Source of the DNA: DASRDU01 sp035652435
GTDB lineage: Bacteria; Acidobacteriota; Blastocatellia; RBC074
Reading direction: 5' to 3'
DNA length: 64,000 nucleotides
Assembly: GCA_035652435.1 (NCBI GenBank)
Contig: DASRDU010000014.1
Coordinates: forward strand, 1-64,000
Shown: positions 8,444 through 16,027 of the stretch, in pieces
Layout of the letters: the number at the start of each line of letters is the position of its first letter
How positions within the stretch are numbered: the stretch's first letter is position 1
Made by a program: the position numbers and the translations under genes
The notes under the pieces: generated by a model
Database searches by the model: none
Told to the model about the DNA's origin: nothing
Seen by the model: the letters and a program-made list of their open reading frames with translations, nothing else

Positions 8444-10114
8444 TCACTTATTCGCAGGGCTTATTTCCTCGCCCCAATTCGTTCGGCGTGGCCCCGTCCA
8501 TTGATCCACATTCGCGCGTTTGGCCCACGCCTCCCACGCGCCCGCAAGTTTTTTGACGAGGTCTGGATGTTTTGCTGCCAGGTCGTTGCGCTCAACTCGG
8601 TCGGCTGTGATGTCATATAGCTCCCAGCCATCCAGATACTTTGAGACGAGCTTCCACTTGCCTGAGCGAATCGCGCGATTGCCTTCGTGTTCCCAGCAGA
8701 TGGGTTGTGTTCGTTTGAGCGGGCGCCCGGCAAAGGCGGGACGCAGACTGACGCCTTCCAGCGGCTGAATGCTCTTGCCCTTGAACTCGCGCGGATACCT
8801 GGCTCCGGTCACGTCAACGACCGTCGCCATCAGGTCTGCCACGTGTCCGGGTTGAGGTTCGAGTTGGTTGTGACGAGCGCGCGGGATGCCTTGCGGCCAG
8901 TGCGCGATCAGTGGAGTAGAAATGCCGCCTTCGTGCGTGAAGTGCTTGAACCGCCGGAAGGGCGTGTTGTTGAGCGCCGCCCAATTCATGCCCAGATAGA
9001 GGTTTGAATTCGGCCCGCCGGGAGGATCACCGTTGAAGCGCCCCGCCGGGCCTGATTCGGCGTTGCCGCCATTGTCCGAAAGAAAGAGAATCAACGTATT
9101 GTCCAATGCGCCACGCGCCTGCAATCCTTTCACCAGGGTGCCAACGCTGGTGTCAATCGCTTCGATCATCGCCGCATACACGGCCATCAGATGATCGAAG
9201 CGTTCCTGCTCTTCGTGCGAGAGCGAATCCCAGGCTGGTGATTCCGCTGCGCGCGGGCTGAGCGGCCACCTGGCGTCAATCAATCCCATTTTGATCTGCC
9301 GGCGGTAACGCTCTTCGCGCAGCTTGTCCCAGCCGGCTTTGTATTTGCCGCGATATTTGGCGATCAGTTCCCGCGGCGCCATCAAGGGGAAATGCGGCGC
9401 GTTGTGTGGCAGGTAAAGAAAGAACGGCTTCCCGGCTTTCCGCGCCTCGTCCACAAACTTCAACCCAAAATCCGCCCACAGAAAAGTCGCATACCAGTTC
9501 TGCCCCAGCAGCGCTGAGTCGTGCGGGAGGGGCTGGCCGTCAAGGTAAAGCGGCTCCTGCGCGCGCCGGGTCAATTCATCATTACCACCCTGAAAATTCT
9601 GATGGGGAAAGAAGATGCCCCCGGCGCGCAAATTCAGCACCCGTTCAAAGCCACGCTGCCAGGGCGGCGTGCCGTTCTGCTGACCGAGATGCCACTTGCC
9701 GGCCATCGCAGTGAAATAGCCGGACGCGCCGAGTACTTCGGCCATCGTGACGCAATGTTCGTTGAGCTTACCCGTAGTGCCTGACGAACCTTCACGGACA
9801 ACGTTGTCGAGATGCCCCATCCCGGCCTGATGCGGATAGAGTCCGGTCAGCAAACTGGCGCGCGTGGGCGAGCAACGGGGCGTGTTGTAAAACTGTGTGA
9901 AGCGCACTCCCCTTGCTGCCAGTGCATCGAGATTGGGCGTCGGAATCTCGCCGCCATAACACCCGATGTCCGACCAGCCCATGTCATCTACGAGAATGAC
10001 GACGACATTGGGGCGGGCGTTCCTCTGCGCGACAAGAGTTGACGCGCAGAGGGCGCTCAGCGCCAGGGCGATGAACGCCTGTTTGAGTAGATTGATTATG
10101 CTTTCGTGGTTCAT
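8444..10114 (-). CDS. Secreted type I sulfatase (arylsulfatase family)
   Basis: 556 residues with a signal peptide ending near SALCASTLVAQ. The alkaline-phosphatase-like fold begins at ARPNVVVILVDDMGWSDIGCYG, where the Asp pair binds calcium. The formylglycine motif is CSPTR with Cys81, followed by LLTGLYPHQAG; the second metal pair appears in FLSDNGG. Maturation would need a formylglycine-generating enzyme or anaerobic sulfatase-maturase, not seen here. The substrate is a sulfate ester, perhaps of a sulfated glycan given the GH51 neighbour; that is inference. Its start overlaps the stop of the upstream hypothetical gene by 4 bp (ATGA), so translation is probably coupled. Confidence 0.92.
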   Translation of the reverse strand: MNHESIINLLKQAFIALALSALCASTLVAQRNARPNVVVILVDDMGWSDIGCYGGEIPTPNLDALAARGVRFTQFYNTPRCSPTRASLLTGLYPHQAGMGHLDNVVREGSSGTTGKLNEHCVTMAEVLGASGYFTAMAGKWHLGQQNGTPPWQRGFERVLNLRAGGIFFPHQNFQGGNDELTRRAQEPLYLDGQPLPHDSALLGQNWYATFLWADFGLKFVDEARKAGKPFFLYLPHNAPHFPLMAPRELIAKYRGKYKAGWDKLREERYRRQIKMGLIDARWPLSPRAAESPAWDSLSHEEQERFDHLMAVYAAMIEAIDTSVGTLVKGLQARGALDNTLILFLSDNGGNAESGPAGRFNGDPPGGPNSNLYLGMNWAALNNTPFRRFKHFTHEGGISTPLIAHWPQGIPRARHNQLEPQPGHVADLMATVVDVTGARYPREFKGKSIQPLEGVSLRPAFAGRPLKRTQPICWEHEGNRAIRSGKWKLVSKYLDGWELYDITADRVERNDLAAKHPDLVKKLAGAWEAWAKRANVDQWTGPRRTNWGEEISPANK

Positions 10115-10656
10115 TTCATGGTTCCACTCCAGCTCTTTTGGTAGACGATCCGCGTCGTCGAGGGCGGCCCGCCCGACACACCGCTCCGCGTTGTTTCAAC
10201 CGCCAGCGTCGTGGGCGAAGTGAGTGCGAGGGTTTGTTTCACTTCGACCTTCAGCGGCTGACCAGTCGCCGGGTTGTCAAAGCTGTGCGTTGTGGTGATG
10301 ACCAGCTTGTCGCTTTCCCACGCGGTCTTCGACGTTTGCGCCTGAATGCCGCGCCCCATCATGACGGAGTTTTTCGTTTCCGACCCGTCGAGCGCGTAGA
10401 CGAATTTCAGCGGCGGCTGCCTGTCGCCGCGCGCGAAGAATTCATACGTGACCGTCAGCCGCTCCGCCGTCTGGGCGATGGTGATGTTCGACCCCCAGCC
10501 GCTGCCCATATTGCCGGCGCGTGCGCTGCCGGCGGCTCGCGGCGTGTCCGGCTCAACCGCCCAGCGGCCGGAGAAGTCCGGCCCCGTCCGGGCCATCGCA
10601 TTGACGGCTGACAGGACGAGGAGCGCACCATTCAAAAAATTTGTCAGGCGTTTCAT
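10111..10656 (-). CDS. Secreted protein of unknown function
   Basis: 181 residues with a signal peptide (MKRLTNFLNGALLVLSAVNAMA). The mature part begins GPDFSGRWAVEPDTP, a pattern often seen in short secreted acidobacterial proteins predicted as beta-barrels. It then alternates short beta-strands (NITIAQTAERLTVTYEF, KLVITTTHSF, LKVEVKQTLAL). I recognise no enzyme motif. ATG 10656 is chosen for the GAAGGAG ribosome site 6 bp upstream; an ATG seven codons earlier lacks one. It is first in a minus-strand group with the sulfatase (4-bp overlap) and GH51, so it may assist or regulate them. It diverges from the TonB receptor pseudogene. Confidence 0.75.
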   Translation of the reverse strand: MKRLTNFLNGALLVLSAVNAMARTGPDFSGRWAVEPDTPRAAGSARAGNMGSGWGSNITIAQTAERLTVTYEFFARGDRQPPLKFVYALDGSETKNSVMMGRGIQAQTSKTAWESDKLVITTTHSFDNPATGQPLKVEVKQTLALTSPTTLAVETTRSGVSGGPPSTTRIVYQKSWSGTMK

Positions 10657-10755
10657 CAATGTTGACTCCTTCAACAATACTCAGCTCTCGAATGGAGAAT
10701 GGTCGCCATCCTGGCACGGCGGCCGGAAAGTAACAATGCCTCAGTCGCCGTGTCG

Positions 10756-10792
10756 CTAATCCGGTTCAAGCAGCCTTACGTTCATCCAAGAC
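10756..10792 (+). promoter_or_regulatory. 37-bp locus motif, copy 1 (upstream of TonB receptor pseudogene)
   Basis: Copy 1 of an ungapped motif shared with 23914-23950, 50916-50952, 38979-39015 and 52373-52409. It reads CTAATCCGG, then TTCAAG, then CAGCCTTAC, then nine variable bases, then CAAGAC ending at 10792. The first 23 bases form an imperfect palindrome around TTCAAG. After CAAGAC a 17-bp gap leads to TATTCT (10810-10815), a possible -10 box. The start codon is 105 bp downstream of the motif start of TTCAAG-side end. Confidence 0.7.
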
Positions 10793-10896
10793 ACCGCTGT
10801 TCCGGCGCGTATTCTTTACAGAACCCGGCCCGGATAACGTCGCATCGCCCGTAAGGGCGCCGGAGTCATTGATCGCACCGGCAGGGGAGGACAACT

Positions 10897-12642
10897 ATGA
10901 AAAGAACCGCGAAAAGGTCGCTTCTGTCAGGGTTGGTCTGGACAGTTTTAGCGATTGCAGTTCCGGCCCAGGTCGCCACGACCGGACAACTGGTCGGCAC
11001 CGTGCAGGATCAATCGGGCGCAACCGTCCCCGGCGTCGGGTTGCGGCTGCAGAATGAAGACACGAAAGCCGTGCTGACCGCCACGGCCGGCGCCGAAGGG
11101 GGCTTCGTCTTTCCGACTTTGTCGCCGGGCAGCTACACCCTGACCGTCAGCAAACAGGGGTTCGAGACGACGGTTTACCGCAGGCTCATCATCTACGCGG
11201 CGCGCACGACCGATCAGACTGTGGTTTTGAATATCGGCACCGTCACGCAGACCGTCGAAGTGCAGGGCGAAGGGCAGGTCCTCCAGACGACAACCAACAC
11301 CATCGCCAGCACGGTGGATCAGAAATACCTGCAGGACCTGCCGCTGCCGGGGCGCAACGCATTGCCCTTCGTGTTGCTCTCGGCGGGAGCGCAGCAGGGC
11401 GTCACCTCGCGCGACAGCACGATTAACGGGTTGCCGGGCGCTTCGCTCAACATCACGCTCAACGGCGTCGCCAACAACGCGCAGCGCTTCAAGAGCGGCG
11501 GCACCAGCTTCTTCGCGTTTGTTGCGCCCCGTCTGGAGAGCGTGCAGGAAGTTACCATTGCCACATCAAACCTCGGCGCGAATAGTACCGGACAGGGCGC
11601 GGTTCAGATTCAATTCGTCACCAGATCGGGCACGAACGCCTGGCACGGCGAGGTCTTCTGGCAGCACCAGAACTCGGCGCTCAACGCCAACAACTGGTTC
11701 AATAACGCGCGCGGCATCAAGCGACCCGTGTTCATACAGAACGACCAGGGCGGGGCGCTCGGCGGGCCAGTCATCAAAAACAAACTCTTCTTCTTTGTCA
11801 GTTATGCGCACGTGAAGACGCCGCAATCGTCAGACTACGAAGCCCGCGTCCTCGCGCCGGCCGCGCAAACGGGCGTCTTCACCTACGTCGGCAGCGACGG
11901 CACGACGCGGAGCGTGAACCTGCTTCAGATCGCCGGGGCGAGCGGCTTACCGAGTACCGTCAACCCGATCATCGCCGCGCAGCTGCAGAAGATTCAATCG
12001 TCCACTTCGGCAGGTGCCGTCTCCACCTTCGATCTGTTCCGCAACCGATTACGCTGGGTCGCGCCGTCGCCCACCACCAACCAGTTTATGACGGCGCGAT
12101 TTGACTATCAGCCCTCGGAAAAGCTGCGCCTGAGCGTCTCCGACACCTATAACCGGAATGTGAACGACCGGGGATTTCGCGGGACGGTCCTGCCCGGCGT
12201 CTTCACCGAGGAGCAGTCGGTCGGGCAAATCTCCAACCCCTACATTGCCGGCGCCAGCGCCAACTGGACGCTCAGCCCGAACAAGGTCAACGAGTTCAAT
12301 TTCGGCATTCAGAGCAATCAGGAGACTTTCAGCATCGGCTACGACCGCAGCCTCTTCAAGCCACGGCTGCTGAACTTTCCGCTGTCGCTGGCGAGCGGGC
12401 TGGAGGCGCAGAACAGCATCGGCAGCGGCATTACCTTCCAGCCGCGCAACAACCCCGTCTACAATCTGGCGGACAATTTCTTTTACCAGCGTGGCAACCA
12501 TCCTCGACGGCGTGATCGGCGGCTGGACGGTCGGCGCGATCTTCCGCATGCAGTCGGGTCTGCCCTTCAAGCTGAGCAGCGGTCGCCTGACAGTCAACCA
12601 GTCGGATGCGGGCGTGGTTTTGAATGGGGTGACGACTTCTGA
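10897..12642 (+). pseudogene. TonB-dependent receptor (Oar-like), N-terminal part of a broken gene
   Basis: The frame starts at ATG 10897 after an AGGGGAGG ribosome site and encodes a signal peptide. A carboxypeptidase-regulatory domain follows (GQLVGTVQDQSGATVPGVGLRL, about residues 30-115), then a plug domain (LPLPGRNALPFVLL through LGANSTGQGAVQIQ) and the first half of an outer-membrane barrel. True homology stops at DNFFYQRG near nt 12490; the remaining ~50 residues are out of frame. In the intact paralogues at 24238 and 46841 this point is about residue 550 of 1,290-1,300. The receptor would have imported a glycan or peptide ligand across the outer membrane with TonB energy; as it stands the barrel cannot close. 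Confidence 0.85.
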
Positions 12643-13036
12643 CCTGCAAAAGCTGGTCGGCGTCTTCAAAGGCTCCGGCCCGGATGTCTTCTTCCTCGAC
12701 CCGAAGCTCACAGGCAGTGACGGGCGCGCGAGCAGCAGTTTCCTCACCTCGCCCGCAACGCCGGGCCAGTTCGGGGCCTTCGTCTATTTGCACGGGCCGC
12801 GGTTTGTGACGACGGACCTGTCGCTCGCGAAGGTGGTGCCGCTCATCAGGGAACGCGTGCGGATGGAGATCAGGGCCGAGATGGTCAACGCCTTCAACCA
12901 CCCGATCTTTGAAGTGCCGACGGGCGGAACATTTGGTGTCACGCCCGTCAGTATTACGGCAACGAACTTTGGCCGCACGACGACCACCACGTCAGTCCCA
13001 CGCCAGGTGCAGTTCAGGATTCGATTCACGTTTTAA
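12491..13036 (+). pseudogene. TonB-dependent receptor, C-terminal part in a shifted frame
   Basis: 181 residues beginning at the junction with ILDGVIGGWTVGAIFRMQSG and running to the barrel end (VPRQVQFRIRFTF, terminal aromatic residue). It matches the last ~175 residues of the full receptors: GGWTLGSIFVFNTGQP in 24238-28137 and GGWTLGGRETIASGNP in 46841-50716. Reading frame changes from +1 to +2 across the junction, and about 560 codons present in the paralogues are missing. The GTG at 12491 is an artefact of the junction, not a real start. Together with 10897-12642 it is one gene that lost about 1.7 kb. Confidence 0.82.
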
Positions 13037-13436
13037 GAGGGGGAGCGAAGCGTAAACATTTCGCGAAACGGCAGAGGACGCCGCTGGTGCGGATTTGAAT
13101 GGCTGGTCCCGGCGCGCGCTCGCCTCCACCGAAGAGTTGGATTACAGTGAAGCGCTCAGGTTGGTACGGGCCGCGCTTTGCAAACTGCAGATGGAACACG
13201 GCCCAAAAATAAATGGGAGCCTGAAATCTGCGAGGACGCGACGGAAGCGCAAAAGATGCGCTTACAAAGGTTGATTGGGCATACAGGGGAAGTGGGGCCG
13301 CGACCACTCTCGCAGTCCTCTTCGCCTGCCGCCCGGCGACGACCTGGCCGGGGCTGGTGATCGTGCTGGCGGGCGTGCCGGTCTATTACCCGCTCTTGTT
13401 ACGCGGGGCCGGGAAGGCCCCGAAAGGAGTCACGAC
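13037..13436 (+). other. Intergenic stretch with permease remnant
   Basis: Between the TonB receptor pseudogene and the GH127 start. The first ~250 bp show no gene, motif or strong hairpin that I can support. The last ~150 bp encode the decayed tail of an amino-acid permease, annotated separately. The GH127 ribosome site AAAGGAG lies at 13423-13429. Confidence 0.5.
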
Positions 13437-13440
13437 GTGA
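13291..13440 (+). pseudogene. C-terminal remnant of an APC-type amino-acid permease
   Basis: The frame ending in TGA at 13438-13440 reads AATTLAVLFACRPATTWPGL followed by VIVLAGVPVYYPLL. This is the closing pair of helices of LAT/APC-family amino-acid permeases, where P-x-x-x-W-x-G-L-x-I-V-L-x-G-V-P-V-Y-Y is a typical ending. Nothing upstream in this frame continues the protein, so only about 45 residues survive. Its stop overlaps the GTG start of GH127 by 4 bp (GTGA). Intact permease genes may once have been translationally coupled to this GH127. Identification is by motif memory. Confidence 0.45.
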
Positions 13441-15815
13441 GACGCATTGCGACCGCGGCCTTCATTCTGCTGATCGCCGCGCAAGTGATCGCGCCCGCCG
13501 GTCCGGGCGCGCGGGGAGAAGGGAAGGAGAAAGTTCAGTTCAAGGCGCGCGAATTCGAGCCGGGCGCCGTCAGGCTGCTCGACGGCCCGTTCCGCGAGGC
13601 GATGCTGCGCGATCAGAAATACCTGCTCAGCCTGGACAACGACCGGCTGCTGCACAATTTCCGCGTCAACGCCGGGCTGCCCTCGTCGGCCAGGCCGCTC
13701 GGCGGGTGGGAGGCGCCCGATGTCGAGTTGCGCGGCCACAGCGTCGGCCACTTTCTGACTGCACTGGCGCTGATGTACGCGGGCACGGGCGACGAGCGGT
13801 TCAAGGCGAAAGGTGACGCGCTGGTCGCCGAACTGGCCAGAGTGCAGCAGGCGCTGCCCTCGCGCGGGGCGAATCCCGGATACCTCTCCGCCTTCCCGGA
13901 AGAGTTTTTTGACCGCGTGGACAAGCGGCAGCGCGTCTGGGCCCCTTACTACACGCTGCATAAGATCATGGCCGGTCTGCTCGACATGCGTCAGCTCGCG
14001 GGCAACCGGCAGGCGCTCGACGTACTCCTGAAGCTGGCCGACTGGGTCAGGTTCCGCGTGGACCGGCTGAGCGACGACGAGCAGCAGGCCGTGCTGCAGA
14101 CCGAATTCGGCGGGATGAATGACGTACTCGCGAGCCTCTACGCTGTCACCGGCAACCCGGAGTACCTGCGCATCGCGCGCAAGTTCGATCACCGCCGCGT
14201 CTTCGACCCGCTCGCGCGCGGCGAAGACCCACTGAGCGGGCTGCACGCCAACACGCAAATCCCGAAGGCCATCGGCGCGGCGCGCGAATACGAAGTGACC
14301 GGCGAGCAGCGCTACCACGACATCGCCAGCTTCTTCTGGGAGCGCGTGGCCGGGCATCGTTCCTACGTCATCGGCGGCAACAGCGACAACGAGAGCTTCT
14401 TCCCGCCCGAACAGTTCTCGAAGCATCTGGGGGCGTCCAGCACGGAGACGTGCAACACCTACAACATGCTCAAACTGTCGCGCCACCTCTTCGCCTGGGA
14501 GCCGTCGGCGCGGACGATGGACTTCTACGAACGCGGCCTCTACAACCACATCCTCGCCTCGCAGGACCCGCCGACCGGGATGATGACCTATTACGTGCCG
14601 CTGCGGCCGGGCGCGTTCCGGACTTACTCCACGCCCGACGCTTCGTTCTGGTGCTGCGTCGGCACGGGGATGGAGAACCATGCGAAGTACGGCGACACGA
14701 TCTACTTCCGCGCCGATCAGGCCCTCTACGTCAACCTCTTCATCGCCTCGGAGCTGAACTGGAAGGAGAAGGGCCTCACCGTCCGCCAGGAGACCCGGTT
14801 CCCCGAAGAGGACACGACGAGACTGACGGTCAAAACGGCCAAGCCACTTAAACTGGCCTTCAGGATTCGCTACCCGTCGTGGGCGCAATCGGGGATGACG
14901 CTCGCGGTCAACGGCAGGAAAGAGACCGTGACGGCCGGCCCCGGCTCTTACGTCACGGTCGAGCGCGAATGGAAGAACGGTGACACCATCGAAGTGAAAC
15001 TGCCGATGAGTCTGCGGCTCGAAGCGATGCCGGACGACCCGCGGATGGTGGCGTTGTTGTATGGCCCGATAGTGCTTGGCGGCGATCTGGGCAAAGAGGA
15101 TCTGACCGACGAGCGGCGCTACGGCCCCAGCGCGCCGCAGATGGGCCGCGTCAAGCCGATCCAGGTTCCAGTCTTCATCGGCGAGGTCAGGGACGTGCTG
15201 GCGAAGGTGAAGCCGGTGGCGGGCTCGCCGCTCCACTTCCGCACCGAGGGGCTGGCCCGGCCGCAGGAAGTCTCGCTCGCGCCTTTCTATTCGCTCCACG
15301 TCCGCCGGTACAACGTCTACTGGAAAGTCTGGCAGCCGGCCGAGTGGGAGAAGCTCAAAGGAGAGCTGGCCGCCGCCGAGGCGCGCCGGAAGGTGATCGA
15401 GCGCCACACCGTTGACGCCGTCAACCTGAATGACAGGCAGAGCGAGCAGGCCCACAACCTGAAGGGTGAAGGGCTCGTGGACGGCGAATTCGACGGCAAA
15501 CGCTGGCGCGCCGCGCGCGGCTGGTTCAGCTATGAATTGAAAGTCGTGCCGGACAAGCCGGTGACGCTCGTGTGTACTTACCGCGGCAGCGAAGGCCGCC
15601 TGCGTTCATTCGACGTGATCGTGGAAGGCGAGAAGGTCGCCACGCAGACGCTCGAAATCCACCCGGGCGAATTGTTCGATTTCGAATACCCGCTGCCCGA
15701 AGCGTTGACGCGCGGCAGGCAGCGCATCACGGTCAAATTCCAGGCGCGCCCCGATTCGATAGCGGGCAGCCTGTTCGACGTGCGCGTGGCGCAGCTCGAT
15801 GGAGGAGAAAAGTAG
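13437..15815 (+). CDS. GH127 beta-L-arabinofuranosidase (DUF1680), secreted
   Basis: 792 residues from GTG 13437, chosen for the AAAGGAG site 7 bp upstream and the signal peptide MRRIATAAFILLIAAQVIAP; an ATG at 13275 in the same frame would bury that peptide. The (alpha/alpha)6 barrel starts at VRLLDGPFREAMLRDQKYLL. The zinc-cysteine catalytic centre of GH127 is intact: Glu337 and Cys339 in SSTETCNTYN, Cys406-Cys407 in FWCCVGTGMENH. In Bifidobacterium HypBA1 the equivalent residues bind zinc and provide the nucleophilic Cys. A C-terminal DUF6805-like beta-domain follows (about 690-790). Characterised members cleave beta-L-arabinofuranosyl residues of hydroxyproline-linked arabinooligosaccharides. 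It starts a plus-strand run with two propeller proteins. Confidence 0.9.
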   Translation: MRRIATAAFILLIAAQVIAPAGPGARGEGKEKVQFKAREFEPGAVRLLDGPFREAMLRDQKYLLSLDNDRLLHNFRVNAGLPSSARPLGGWEAPDVELRGHSVGHFLTALALMYAGTGDERFKAKGDALVAELARVQQALPSRGANPGYLSAFPEEFFDRVDKRQRVWAPYYTLHKIMAGLLDMRQLAGNRQALDVLLKLADWVRFRVDRLSDDEQQAVLQTEFGGMNDVLASLYAVTGNPEYLRIARKFDHRRVFDPLARGEDPLSGLHANTQIPKAIGAAREYEVTGEQRYHDIASFFWERVAGHRSYVIGGNSDNESFFPPEQFSKHLGASSTETCNTYNMLKLSRHLFAWEPSARTMDFYERGLYNHILASQDPPTGMMTYYVPLRPGAFRTYSTPDASFWCCVGTGMENHAKYGDTIYFRADQALYVNLFIASELNWKEKGLTVRQETRFPEEDTTRLTVKTAKPLKLAFRIRYPSWAQSGMTLAVNGRKETVTAGPGSYVTVEREWKNGDTIEVKLPMSLRLEAMPDDPRMVALLYGPIVLGGDLGKEDLTDERRYGPSAPQMGRVKPIQVPVFIGEVRDVLAKVKPVAGSPLHFRTEGLARPQEVSLAPFYSLHVRRYNVYWKVWQPAEWEKLKGELAAAEARRKVIERHTVDAVNLNDRQSEQAHNLKGEGLVDGEFDGKRWRAARGWFSYELKVVPDKPVTLVCTYRGSEGRLRSFDVIVEGEKVATQTLEIHPGELFDFEYPLPEALTRGRQRITVKFQARPDSIAGSLFDVRVAQLDGGEK

Positions 15816-15868
15816 CGGCGCGGTTGAGAGCGTAATCAGCCCTCGAATGTAATGCTGCGTGATGAAGG

Positions 15869-15973
15869 ATTTACCGCAGAGGCGCAGAGAGAGCAGAGAC
15901 GGCGCAGAGGTGGAAGAGTCTGCCAATGCCTTCTCTGCGCTACCTCCGCGTTCTCTGCGCCTCTGCGGTGAAT
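15869..15973 (+). repeat. Palindromic intergenic element (CGCAGAGGCGCAGAG type)
   Basis: The left arm starts ATTTACCGCAGAGGCGCAGA and the right arm ends with its near-complement TCTGCGCCTCTGCGGTGAAT. Inside, further CGCAGAG/CTCTGCG units pair imperfectly, so nearly the whole 105 bp could fold into one long hairpin. Similar CGCAGAG-rich palindromes recur in many bacterial genomes as REP-like elements. It lies 54 bp after the GH127 stop and could also act as an mRNA 3'-end structure. Confidence 0.7.
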
Positions 15974-16027
15974 CAGGCTCACGCAGCTCGAAGCATCACT
16001 TTTTATCCACTCCCTCCTGAGGGAACC

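Noticed and set aside
13386..15455. Very long minus-strand open frame (689 codons) opposite GH127
   Set aside because: It is an antisense shadow: high GC removes stop codons, the translation is Arg/His/Val-rich with no recognisable domain, and the plus strand encodes a complete GH127.
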